A program made the translations under genes and the position numbers. Below are positions 7,292 through 16,858 of a stretch of DNA of 24,169 bases, one piece after another. The stretch covers positions 1-24,169 of the IMG/VR virus record IMGVR_UViG_3300027734_000309. The stretch is one strand, 5' to 3'. The stretch is from a virus. The notes under the pieces are model-generated. The model was given only the letters and a program-made list of their open reading frames with translations. It did not search any database and had not been told where the DNA came from. Position 1 is the stretch's first letter. The number at the start of each line of letters is the position of its first letter.

Positions 7292-10200
7292 ATGCCAAAG
7301 TCATATAGGATAAGAACACAAGTTGGTGTTGATAAGTACATCAACGTAGAATTAGATCAAGATTTTGAGTTTTTAGAAATACTTTCTTTAAAGTTATTAT
7401 CTGAAGATGTTTATACCAGATTTTGTTCAGACTATGGTGTTATAGTAGGAAGAGTTTTGGTAAATAATGGATTTGGTGTTCCGAATGCTAGAGTTTCGGT
7501 TTTCATACCATTAGAAACTGAAGATCAGTTAAATCCTATTATTGCGGAATTATACCCATATCAAAATTTATCCGATAGAAACGAAGAAGGTTACAGATAT
7601 AATCTATTACCGAAAGATCCTGCATACATTGGACATCAAGCGACGGGAACTTTTCCAACAAGAGCTGACGCCCTAATGGATCAATCATATATTGAAGTGT
7701 ATGACAAGTATTATAGATTTTCTGTAAAAACTAATGAAAGTGGCGATTTTATGATTTTTGGGGTTCCGTTGGGGGATCAAACGGTGGTTATGGATGTTGA
7801 TTTATCAGACATCGGTTGTTTTTCACTTTCACCACAAGATTTGATACAACAAGGAGTTGCCACTGAAGACCAAGTAGATGGTGCCAGTTTTAAAACATCG
7901 ACAAACTTAGATTCATTACCTCAAATAGTAAATTTAAATTTTGATGTTGATGTGAGACCACTTTGGGGTGATACAGATATTTGTCAAATTGGAATAACTA
8001 GAGTTGATTTTGATTTGACAAAATTAGCTAACATTAAAATAGAACCTACTTCAGTGTTCATGGGTTCTATAATATCAACAACAAACGATGACGCTCTTAA
8101 AATAAGTTGTAAGCCAAAAAATGACACCGGAAATCTTTGTGATTTAATTGCGGGTGAGGGTCAAATAATGGCAATTAGACAGACAATTAACACCGATGAT
8201 GATGGATACCCAATATTAGAACAATATAATTTAGAAAATAATGGGAAAGTTATAGACGGAGATGGGTCATTTTTAGTTAATTTACCTATGAATTTGGACT
8301 ATGTTGTAACTGACGAATTCGGACAACAAATTTTATCTCAAGATCCAACAAAAGGAATTGCCACAAAAGGTAAGTATAGGTTCAAATTTAAATGGGTGAA
8401 CAAAGAACAAAATTTAACATTGTCGGACATCCAAAAAAATATTGATGAACAATTAAATAAAGTAAAAAAAGAAGTAGGGATTAAAGAACAAGATTACAGC
8501 GGAAACTTCCAAAGAGCACATTTTTTAGTACCAAATATAAAAGAATACGGATGGTCAGTTTATGATAAGGATCCATTACAAACAAAAAAACCAACCACAT
8601 TTAATTATCAAATTTCTGCCAACAACACCGTAGGACCAACTCAAATAATCGGACCTGTAGGTCTTCAGTTTGTTAGTGCTCCAAATACATCATCATTTAT
8701 TATTTATATCAACGGACAACAATATTTTGGAGACCCAAATCAAATTTCTATACCCGCACTATCATCTTTTTATATTGATGGTATCGCTTTAAATACAAAC
8801 CAACCACAAAATTTTACTTTCACTGAATATCCTATTGAATTATATGATGTTTTTAGATCTTACGCATTTTCATTAGATTGGAATGATTATGGTAATACAC
8901 AAATGATCCAAGAAGCCATTAATTGTGAAGATAGGTTCTATGAATTTAATTATAATAAAGTATATACAACAGCACTTTTTCTTGACAGATATAAAAATGG
9001 TATTGGTAGGGCAAAACATTTGGGTATCAAAGAAATAGACGATAGAGCTTGTGCATCAACTAACAATACATTTCCAGTAAATGATATTATAAGAAACTTT
9101 GACCCATTGTTTTTTGTTTTTAACATTTTCACAAACATTTTAATATTTCCATTGATGACTTTATTGTTTGTAACACATTTTGTTGCATTTATTTGGCCAA
9201 TCTTAAAATGGGTTCTTTTGTTTCTAAGTATTAGATTTATTGCAGATAGTTATCAAGCCGCTGCGGTTGCCATTGACACCGCTCAAGAGGCGGTAAATGA
9301 CGCTTTAAGTTTAATTTCTTTTACACCTACAGGTCCAGTTATTGATCCAGGTCTAACTCCCGAATTAATAAAAGATACTTTGGCTGCGGTCAGAGACGCC
9401 GCATACTCAATTTTAACTTTTGCGTCCTCGATAGTTTATTTAGCATTTATTACAGCCGCAATATTTGATTTTAGAAATGGAACATGGAGACGACTTAATA
9501 TACCTAGATTAGGGTTTCCAATGATAACATATAATGATTGCACAACTTGTGAATGTGAGTGTAATACTGCCGAGTTAGATGATGATGTTACACCTCAATC
9601 AATTCAAGACGAAATAGACCAACAAATTGCCGAATCAGGTAGCGGTTCGAATCTTCAGTTGGCGGTTCCAAGAAGTTTTTTGGCACCTGTAAACTCACCT
9701 GGTTCTTATGATATATCACATCCAAATTTAAATCAAAACCCAATAGACTCAAATGACCCTGACGATGGTCTTTTTGATTGTGGCGGACCGATTAAAAACT
9801 TTCAGTCTTTTTCATACACATTACAACAACAAGATATTGACCCTGAATTAGTCGTAAGGGCTAGTTTTGACTTTTTAAGAATATTCTCAGGATATGATAT
9901 ATTAAGTTCAACAGACCCTATAAAATTAACACCAAACGAAAAAGACTTATTACACGCACCACAACCATTTTTGTGGTCTGCAAGAAAAGATAGTACCATA
10001 GGTTTAAATGAAAGATGGTTTGCGATTCCAACATCGGTTACTTATCCGCAAAAACTCAATGATTTCAATACAAGAGATAAATATTTTACAAACGCTGGTA
10101 CTGGTGTCGGACCGAATAGAATTAAAGTAAATGTTAATAATTCACCAAATAATTTTTATGACCAAGTATTAGTGGTTTTGGCAAATCCTGGAACGACAAG

Positions 10201-13078
10201 TTCTTTGGGTACGGGACAATTCTTTTCATTTCAAGATCCAAATCTATCTAATTCATTTGTTAATTTAACAGGGGCATCATTTAATCAATTTCAAACAAAC
10301 TCAATTACAGGAGTTACATTTACAGGACAGACAACCGTAAGTGTTGGATATGCTAATTTTTTTAATATTGATCAAATATCTAATTTAACATCACAAATAA
10401 TTATTACCGCAACAACAGAAACACAAATACCCTCCACATTACAAGGAGTACCCGGCATAAATGGATATGAAGAAAGTTATCTGAAGTATCCAACAGACAT
10501 AGAATATTTCCAAGTGGTTACTGGTATGACTGTTGGCACCTTTCTTTCTATGTCAAATAATACAACACCAGGTTTATTTCCTAACGAATATTTGTTACAT
10601 AGAATAAAATATGCAACACCTGACTGCGGATTATTCCCTTTCAATCCAAGTTCCCCTTCCTATAACATCAGAACAACTTCACCAGCCTTACAATACATGC
10701 CGGGATATCAAAACTTCGAGGTTATTATTATGGTTAGAGGTGTTGATCCCCACACTCAAAAACAAAATATTTCATATGATTTGTCAAGAATTTTTGGTTA
10801 CACAACTTTTGGTCAAAATTCAAATTTATTAGTTAGTGGTGATTATTATTTAAACGTACCAATTCAGGCTTACCCAACCACACCAAGAAAACCTAAATCC
10901 CATAATACAGGAAACAACGTTGGTCATAATTTATATTTTAATTCTTATTCACTACAAATAAGTGGTCCATTAGGATCTAATCCTAATTTTACTGCATTTA
11001 CATCTACATTACCATATTATTACATTGCAACTGATGATCCTATATATTCATCATATACTCCTATAGGTGTTCTTCCGGCGAACTCCACAAATTTAGCGGG
11101 ACCCACTAACCCAATTGTATTTCCAACAACAAGTACTTTACCTTATTATAGTCCCTTAGTGAACCCACCACAACCAATTTCAACAGGAGCTGGTGGAGGT
11201 GCTTATTTGAAATCAAATACAAGTTTAAGTTTATCGCCCGGATCAAATTTTCTTTCTCAGTTTTATTATTTTGCGCTTGGAACAGATAAATATTATTTAA
11301 ATGCACCACCAAATGCAAACTTTAATAGATTATATTATTTGTATTCACCTGTTTATTACGGAAATACTTTTTTAACTCCTGTTAATTTTACAGACAGAAA
11401 TAGAATCGTTATGAGAAGTGATCGCATCCCAACATCAACGAGAGTTGAAAATGGTGTTTCATTAGTAACAGGATATGGGTTACATCAAAATAATAACTTC
11501 ACATATTATTCTGCAAACGGAGAACAAGCACCTGAAATAATTCAAGCAGGTTTTGATATACCTGACGGAGGACAAGCAGATCTCGACCCTATTACATCAG
11601 CATTGACCGATACCCTTCAGTGTGAAAATATGGTGTCATTACAATGTTATTCTGGTAGCGGAACTAATATTGGTATTATACCTGCTGATCAATGCTCGAT
11701 TCCACCTGGACGTGTGGTAAAAGGATGTTATTGTTTATTAAACAAAGGAGATGAGGTTGCAAATAAAAGATGGTATTTGATTGGAGATGCATTTAAATAC
11801 GACTCTGCATTATTATTGGAATGGAAAGTTAGATTTACTTTGAACTTTGCCGCTTGTAGAGGTGTGTTTTCACAAACATTTCAAAACAATTGGGTAAATG
11901 GTGTATTATATATGTTTTCATTTAATACTCGAAAATTGTTTGGTTTAGATCCAAATAATCCTAATTATACGTCAAGAAAATTTTATAAAGCATATTGTGA
12001 TGACGTTATTATTCATAACGACATTACAAATAATTTCTACTATAGATGTTCCCCATGGAATGAATCCACACAACAATTCATAGGTAAAGAATCTCCAAAT
12101 ACTAGCGGGTTTATACCGGCATTGTTAAATTTCCCTGGAACAGGGTATAATGTAAAACAAGTACAATTCCCAACAACTGTTGTTGATTTGGGACCAAGAG
12201 ATTTGTTTGTTAATCAAATTTGCGCCAATCCTTCTTTTGGGTCTTATTACGCAAACCAAACAACTCCAACATCATATCAAGACAATTCAGATATTTTACA
12301 GTTGGCATTCTTATCAAGAATTTTAAATAATACGTTTAGAACAGGTATGCAAGCCGGTATAACGGGTAATAATGTTAGAGAAGGTGTTGGTATTGCTGAA
12401 TTTTTTGATAACGATAGAAAAGGACAAAGAATAGATGGTGACATTGCTCAAATGATGTCAATTAACTCAGAATGGAAAGTTTCACCTTTTATAACAGAAA
12501 ATCTAATTGGACTTACCAATCCTAATTCATACATTTATTTTGGAAATCAGGGGGGTAACAACAACCAATTTAAACCAGTGTTTGGTGTATTCTTTTCGTC
12601 AAGAACTGATGAGTTTAGATATAGAAGAATTATGTCACCTGGAATCGAAACGTTTAATCAATCACCGTTAATACAACAATCATTTGGTTATCCTAAGTCT
12701 CAAGTTGTCCCAAATTATAAATGGTCATTAAGTACGGGATCTAGTATTTTTGGTAATGAAAATAACAATTGGTACACCGATAGTGTAAATGCTCAATTAG
12801 GATTTTTCCAAAAACAATATCAAGATGTTGATTTTGATACACCACTTGAAAAATATAGAACTTCGACAACTAAGTTTGGATTTATAAGTAATTTTACAGG
12901 TGCAAACCCACCATTACCAAATCCAAACCCATTTAACGTTTTACAAGGGGTTCCGAGCCCTGTTGTAACACCTATATCCACGTTTGTTGTTGGAGCTCCT
13001 TATTATTTCTATTTTGGTTTAGTTAATGGAAACACCGCAGTGGATAAATTTTATAAACTTTATGTAGCCGATTTCTAA
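7292..13078 (+). CDS. Giant putative baseplate/tail structural protein (1928 aa)
   Basis: I do not recognise a named family. Position between gp6-like and other tail genes makes a virion role likely. Residues about 45-175 look like a carboxypeptidase-regulatory/prealbumin-type beta domain (GRVLVNNGFGVPNARVSVFIP, then FSVKTNESGDFMIFGVPLG). Residues about 370-400 are charged and helical. Residues 606-650 are strongly hydrophobic, enough for two membrane passes, and 706-725 form another hydrophobic segment; they flank an alanine-rich helix. Immediately after comes a Cys cluster, CTTCECEC (Cys750, 753, 755, 757). Residues about 900-1430 are Asn/Thr/Ser/Pro/Tyr-rich and beta-like. A second Cys cluster (1444, 1452, 1468, 1479, 1481) opens a more globular end domain. 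The ATG at 7292 follows the AACTATTTAT leader; the stop overlaps the next ATG by one base (TAATG). Membrane-like segments in a baseplate protein are unusual. Confidence 0.85.
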   Translation: MPKSYRIRTQVGVDKYINVELDQDFEFLEILSLKLLSEDVYTRFCSDYGVIVGRVLVNNGFGVPNARVSVFIPLETEDQLNPIIAELYPYQNLSDRNEEGYRYNLLPKDPAYIGHQATGTFPTRADALMDQSYIEVYDKYYRFSVKTNESGDFMIFGVPLGDQTVVMDVDLSDIGCFSLSPQDLIQQGVATEDQVDGASFKTSTNLDSLPQIVNLNFDVDVRPLWGDTDICQIGITRVDFDLTKLANIKIEPTSVFMGSIISTTNDDALKISCKPKNDTGNLCDLIAGEGQIMAIRQTINTDDDGYPILEQYNLENNGKVIDGDGSFLVNLPMNLDYVVTDEFGQQILSQDPTKGIATKGKYRFKFKWVNKEQNLTLSDIQKNIDEQLNKVKKEVGIKEQDYSGNFQRAHFLVPNIKEYGWSVYDKDPLQTKKPTTFNYQISANNTVGPTQIIGPVGLQFVSAPNTSSFIIYINGQQYFGDPNQISIPALSSFYIDGIALNTNQPQNFTFTEYPIELYDVFRSYAFSLDWNDYGNTQMIQEAINCEDRFYEFNYNKVYTTALFLDRYKNGIGRAKHLGIKEIDDRACASTNNTFPVNDIIRNFDPLFFVFNIFTNILIFPLMTLLFVTHFVAFIWPILKWVLLFLSIRFIADSYQAAAVAIDTAQEAVNDALSLISFTPTGPVIDPGLTPELIKDTLAAVRDAAYSILTFASSIVYLAFITAAIFDFRNGTWRRLNIPRLGFPMITYNDCTTCECECNTAELDDDVTPQSIQDEIDQQIAESGSGSNLQLAVPRSFLAPVNSPGSYDISHPNLNQNPIDSNDPDDGLFDCGGPIKNFQSFSYTLQQQDIDPELVVRASFDFLRIFSGYDILSSTDPIKLTPNEKDLLHAPQPFLWSARKDSTIGLNERWFAIPTSVTYPQKLNDFNTRDKYFTNAGTGVGPNRIKVNVNNSPNNFYDQVLVVLANPGTTSSLGTGQFFSFQDPNLSNSFVNLTGASFNQFQTNSITGVTFTGQTTVSVGYANFFNIDQISNLTSQIIITATTETQIPSTLQGVPGINGYEESYLKYPTDIEYFQVVTGMTVGTFLSMSNNTTPGLFPNEYLLHRIKYATPDCGLFPFNPSSPSYNIRTTSPALQYMPGYQNFEVIIMVRGVDPHTQKQNISYDLSRIFGYTTFGQNSNLLVSGDYYLNVPIQAYPTTPRKPKSHNTGNNVGHNLYFNSYSLQISGPLGSNPNFTAFTSTLPYYYIATDDPIYSSYTPIGVLPANSTNLAGPTNPIVFPTTSTLPYYSPLVNPPQPISTGAGGGAYLKSNTSLSLSPGSNFLSQFYYFALGTDKYYLNAPPNANFNRLYYLYSPVYYGNTFLTPVNFTDRNRIVMRSDRIPTSTRVENGVSLVTGYGLHQNNNFTYYSANGEQAPEIIQAGFDIPDGGQADLDPITSALTDTLQCENMVSLQCYSGSGTNIGIIPADQCSIPPGRVVKGCYCLLNKGDEVANKRWYLIGDAFKYDSALLLEWKVRFTLNFAACRGVFSQTFQNNWVNGVLYMFSFNTRKLFGLDPNNPNYTSRKFYKAYCDDVIIHNDITNNFYYRCSPWNESTQQFIGKESPNTSGFIPALLNFPGTGYNVKQVQFPTTVVDLGPRDLFVNQICANPSFGSYYANQTTPTSYQDNSDILQLAFLSRILNNTFRTGMQAGITGNNVREGVGIAEFFDNDRKGQRIDGDIAQMMSINSEWKVSPFITENLIGLTNPNSYIYFGNQGGNNNQFKPVFGVFFSSRTDEFRYRRIMSPGIETFNQSPLIQQSFGYPKSQVVPNYKWSLSTGSSIFGNENNNWYTDSVNAQLGFFQKQYQDVDFDTPLEKYRTSTTKFGFISNFTGANPPLPNPNPFNVLQGVPSPVVTPISTFVVGAPYYFYFGLVNGNTAVDKFYKLYVADF

Positions 13079-14856
13079 TGTACGACGAAAATACAAATAT
13101 AATATTGGGTGATCGAAGATTCAAAGGAGCCATAAATGTTGATGGGGCTATTAATGTTCCATTACAACAAAGTACCAAACTAATCACCGAATATGACAGA
13201 ACAATAAATGTGAATTTAGAAGATCTATTCGATGTTGAGAGACAAGAATCTACAATTTTTAGACCTGTTTGTAAGTATAGTATTGTCTTTGATAATGCAA
13301 TTACTGGATCAACTACTTATGTACCATTTAGAAATAATTTGTATTATACAAATGAATTACAAAATACTATAACGGCATTTCCTAGTGGAAATATTGGACA
13401 AAGTGCCTTACCAACACCATGGGATGGTTTTCCACAATACTTTGAATTTGATTTTATTAGAACCGATAGAGGAATTGTTGGATATACATCACCCCCCAAT
13501 AATCACATTAACTTCAAACCATTAAGTGCTTCTACATACAATTGGACTCATTATATAAGTTATCCTTTTGAAAATGATTATACCAAAACTTTAAATCTTA
13601 CCGAACCAAAATCAAACAATTCTTGGGTTTGGACCGCATCTCAGGGTATTCCATTTGTGATACGTGTTGGTTCTGAAATAAACGGAAGAGTAATAAGTTT
13701 TTATTGTCCATTACCACATGGACTAACGGCCGGAAATTACGTAGAATTAACAATTTCTTACAATGGGGAAAATTATTTTCAAGTCACAAGTTTAGGAACA
13801 CCAGGATTTGATTCCAATGAATATTACTTTAATTTAGTAAATGTCGGTTATACGGGTACTACTTTTGTAACAGGAACTCAAGGATTTTTAAAAAGAGTTA
13901 TTAACATTAATAATATTAACGAAACAAAAAGTGAGTATTATATAAGAAGACATAAAATAATAACGGATGTTCAGTGTTCTGTTTTAGTAAATTCAGGATT
14001 TGAACAAAATGCCTTTAACACCAAAACTAAGTTTGAGAATCAAGCTTTAACACCAAATCAAATTGCAAGATCGTCAGTTAAAGAATCTAGTCAATCATAC
14101 ACACTAAGTTTTAATTGCGACATCGACGTTCAACCATATAGAGACAATCAAAAAAGACCTATTAGTGAGTTGTTTTTTACTACATTATGGAGAGGTTATT
14201 TTGGTTGGTCAAGAAATTTAAAACAAGGATGGTTTTTTAATACATACTTAAATAATGGTGCCCCATCGGCATGGTGGGATCAATCTAACCCATTATCAAA
14301 TACTAATATCCAACAATTACAATATAATAGTTTGTACAACAACACAGGGCCATTTTATTATAATAAAACACTAACCAGCGGCGATACTATTGATGGTGAT
14401 TATTGTGAGTGGAATAATTATGATCAATTAGAAAGGGTAATTTCAGAATACAGACAAAAAATAAAATTCAACACGAATTACTTTTATCAAAGTACAGGTC
14501 AACCACCAACAAATCAACTTGGATATTTTTATGATCCACACTCACCAATTCAAATACGAAGTTATTCTAGTTATGTGGAAGAAGGAAATGAATCAGTAGT
14601 TGGAATTCCTGATTATGCTTACTTTTCACAATTATCAAATACTTTTAGATGGAGAGATCTATTACCTTATGGTTATATTGATGAAGATTTCAGTGGGGTT
14701 GATTTTCCTTTTTTAAACGGAAAACATTACCCTTACACAGATATCGTATTTAGAATTACTCCTGAAAATTACAATGTCGATAGCGAATATACACAAGGTA
14801 TTCTTACACCTGACATAACCCAAATACAAGATCCGATAGTCGATGAATGTGAATAA
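13078..14856 (+). CDS. Putative tail/baseplate structural protein (592 aa)
   Basis: No family recognised. The protein is beta-rich, aromatic and Asn-rich, like many phage tail-surface proteins, with no signal peptide or membrane segment. Near the start the pentad GAINV is written twice in a row (residues 18-27, KGAINVDGAINVPL). The segment HGLTAGNYVEL (214-224) followed by alternating short strands resembles small beta domains common in phage fibre and baseplate proteins. The middle (about 280-330) is polar and the end is acidic (IVDECE). The start codon shares its A with the stop of the 1928-aa gene (TAATG), so translation is probably coupled. The last 14 bases overlap the next gene in another frame. 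A peripheral baseplate or fibre-connector role is inferred from context only. Confidence 0.82.
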   Translation: MYDENTNIILGDRRFKGAINVDGAINVPLQQSTKLITEYDRTINVNLEDLFDVERQESTIFRPVCKYSIVFDNAITGSTTYVPFRNNLYYTNELQNTITAFPSGNIGQSALPTPWDGFPQYFEFDFIRTDRGIVGYTSPPNNHINFKPLSASTYNWTHYISYPFENDYTKTLNLTEPKSNNSWVWTASQGIPFVIRVGSEINGRVISFYCPLPHGLTAGNYVELTISYNGENYFQVTSLGTPGFDSNEYYFNLVNVGYTGTTFVTGTQGFLKRVININNINETKSEYYIRRHKIITDVQCSVLVNSGFEQNAFNTKTKFENQALTPNQIARSSVKESSQSYTLSFNCDIDVQPYRDNQKRPISELFFTTLWRGYFGWSRNLKQGWFFNTYLNNGAPSAWWDQSNPLSNTNIQQLQYNSLYNNTGPFYYNKTLTSGDTIDGDYCEWNNYDQLERVISEYRQKIKFNTNYFYQSTGQPPTNQLGYFYDPHSPIQIRSYSSYVEEGNESVVGIPDYAYFSQLSNTFRWRDLLPYGYIDEDFSGVDFPFLNGKHYPYTDIVFRITPENYNVDSEYTQGILTPDITQIQDPIVDECE

Positions 14857-15652
14857 AGTTAAAATATTAAGATCTGACTTAGATAACTATTTGAATATTC
14901 CTGTTGAAATGACTTGGGATTTTTCAGGTAGAGATCAAGCAATTGAGGAATATGAAGATACGGTACTAAAAGAAATTTTAGGTCAAATAAAAGATTTTGA
15001 AATAATTAGGTTTTCACATAAACCATTTGCAAATGAAGATACTGATATTAATTATGAATTTAATTTTTATGATAATATCACTCCAATAACCGCAAATACT
15101 GTAAATGCGACAAATTGGGGGTCGACATATATCAATGAAGGATTTACCGTTGCTGAAGTGTATTACAACGCAAATTCATTTAAAAAGTCATTTTTTAAAT
15201 TAGATTTTTACGACACGACAAATCAACGAACTCAAAAAAATTACTTAACAATTGTAATACCAACTCAACAAGGATTAACACAAAATGTTCAATTGGGGCC
15301 ACAAATACCAAACGTTGATATTAAAATACCAACTTATAAGTTGGATTTTTTGGGTGATAAAGAAGGCTTTTTTGTTTATTGGTTAAGAAATAGAGACTAC
15401 ATAAATATAGATACTTTTTATATGAGTGCCAAATTTTTTGATGGTAAGTTGGGTGTCTTTGTTGATATGACAAACACACCGCAATCACAATTGGTACCAA
15501 GTAAATTCACTTTTAACGGAGCAGACTATTTTTATTATAGAGTTAAATTAAACTATTCAGATTTTACCTACGAAGTAACAGATGTGAATGGATTAAATAG
15601 AATTGGAGGATCTTCAAATCCGATAAAGTGGTATGAATACGTTAACCCATAA
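14843..15652 (+). CDS. Putative tail structural protein (269 aa)
   Basis: No family recognised. The first 60 residues look helical and charged (KVKILRSDLDNYL, then DQAIEEYEDTVLKEILGQI). The rest is beta-rich with many Tyr, Phe and Asn and ends IKWYEYVNP. There is no signal peptide and no Cys cluster. The ATG at 14843 lies inside the end of the previous gene (14-base overlap), and the stop overlaps the next ATG by one base (TAATGG). This tight packing supports a shared tail-assembly unit. It could be a connector between larger baseplate parts, but nothing in the sequence fixes that. Confidence 0.82.
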   Translation: MNVNKVKILRSDLDNYLNIPVEMTWDFSGRDQAIEEYEDTVLKEILGQIKDFEIIRFSHKPFANEDTDINYEFNFYDNITPITANTVNATNWGSTYINEGFTVAEVYYNANSFKKSFFKLDFYDTTNQRTQKNYLTIVIPTQQGLTQNVQLGPQIPNVDIKIPTYKLDFLGDKEGFFVYWLRNRDYINIDTFYMSAKFFDGKLGVFVDMTNTPQSQLVPSKFTFNGADYFYYRVKLNYSDFTYEVTDVNGLNRIGGSSNPIKWYEYVNP

Positions 15653-16833
15653 TGGATACACAATATTATAAATTTATAGTTTCACCCGAAAATATAAAAG
15701 GTGATTTGATTTCAGTACCTTTTACAGGAGAGACGGACATTAGAATTTTAATAGATCCATGTTGTCCGATTACCGCAGAGACAATTACAACAGTAACAGG
15801 AAATACTGGGTATTATTTACCCATGCGTGAGGTATTATCGGGAGGTACCGATGGGAACTCTATATTAACAGGTTTAAGTATAAATCTACTACTGATTCAA
15901 AATACGGTAGATATTGGATATTACTCAGTATTTGATGGTGCTATATTACAAAAAGAAGTTTTAACAAATTTCTTATTTAGTGCCGATACCATTACAGATC
16001 CTTTGGGATATTCATATTATTTTTATAACACATCGGATATTGAGTTTGCAAAATTTTTACAACAATCAACATATGTAATTGATTGGGGAGATGGATCACC
16101 ACAACAACCAATAACAAGTCCTCTTCCCGTTTTTCACCAATATCCATCAGGTAATAATGTATATACAATAACACTAACATCATATTCTCCATGGGGGATA
16201 TCATATGTAGAAAAGGATGTTGTTGTACCATTTACAGGTACTACAATACCAAACCCTAACGGAACCGCATTTTTTGTTCCTGCAGGCGGAAGTTGGTCAG
16301 GAACTCCAATAAGTTATGATTATATATTTAGCGGAGATTCAAACACCAACATAAATGATTTTTATAGTTACAATTACACTACAATACCTTTCTTTATCAC
16401 GGGATATACCGAATCTTCAATTAGTGACTTAATACAATATGGGCCAGTAAGTAGTTTAATTGGGGGTAAATATATATATGGGCCTGTCACAGGTAGTACA
16501 GGATTGGTTGGTGAGTTCATAGGACCAGATCCTTCAGGTCTTTACACAGCATACACTATAAATAACATAACTTATTATGATTATGAAGATTTTACCATAT
16601 ATGTTGTTGAATCTTCAGGATTTACTCAAAACGATCTTATATTAAGTGCTATTACAAAAAATGAGGCTTTACTAAATGTTGTTGATGAATTACAAGTTTT
16701 ATCTAACGTTTATGTTGAGAGGGGTGTTTATGCCCCGTTAGAAAGTGTTATGAGATTAGGTGAAGTTGATAGTGTTGGAGATATAGAAAAATACGGATAT
16801 GGATTCTTTAATGTCGAAAAAATCGCGACATAA
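15652..16833 (+). CDS. Putative tail protein with a PKD-like domain (393 aa)
   Basis: The central region (about 139-192) looks like a PKD/Ig-like domain. VIDWGDGSP (142-150) matches the WxFGDGS-type hallmark, followed by FHQYPSGNNVYTITLTSYS (161-179), the usual H-Y...Y-x-I-T-L strand pair. PKD domains are extracellular beta-sandwich modules used for adhesion or as spacers and are very common in Bacteroidota surface proteins. The N-terminal region has a Cys pair (PCCP, 36-39) and beta/Gly-Thr-rich sequence. The C-terminal 60 residues change character and are helical, then end SVGDIEKYGYGFFNVEKIAT, possibly an attachment tail. The ATG overlaps the preceding stop (TAATGG). A role in the outer baseplate or host contact is inferred. 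The PKD call is by eye from motif spacing. Confidence 0.83.
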   Translation: MDTQYYKFIVSPENIKGDLISVPFTGETDIRILIDPCCPITAETITTVTGNTGYYLPMREVLSGGTDGNSILTGLSINLLLIQNTVDIGYYSVFDGAILQKEVLTNFLFSADTITDPLGYSYYFYNTSDIEFAKFLQQSTYVIDWGDGSPQQPITSPLPVFHQYPSGNNVYTITLTSYSPWGISYVEKDVVVPFTGTTIPNPNGTAFFVPAGGSWSGTPISYDYIFSGDSNTNINDFYSYNYTTIPFFITGYTESSISDLIQYGPVSSLIGGKYIYGPVTGSTGLVGEFIGPDPSGLYTAYTINNITYYDYEDFTIYVVESSGFTQNDLILSAITKNEALLNVVDELQVLSNVYVERGVYAPLESVMRLGEVDSVGDIEKYGYGFFNVEKIAT

Positions 16834-16848
16834 CTATTTATAAAAAAG
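16832..16848 (+). promoter_or_regulatory. Leader motif AACTATTTAT + A-rich tract, copy 2
   Basis: AACTATTTAT followed by AAAAAAG overlaps the stop codon of the PKD-domain gene and lies 17 bases (from the end of TATTTAT) before the ATG at 16859. It matches the block at 7264 in sequence and spacing, and probably marks an internal transcription or translation start within the tail block. Confidence 0.45.
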
Positions 16849-16858
16849 AGAAAAAAAT

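Noticed and set aside
9644-9653. tRNA T-loop-like GGTTCGAATC
   Set aside because: It sits within the 1928-aa coding frame, and no acceptor or anticodon arms can be drawn around it.
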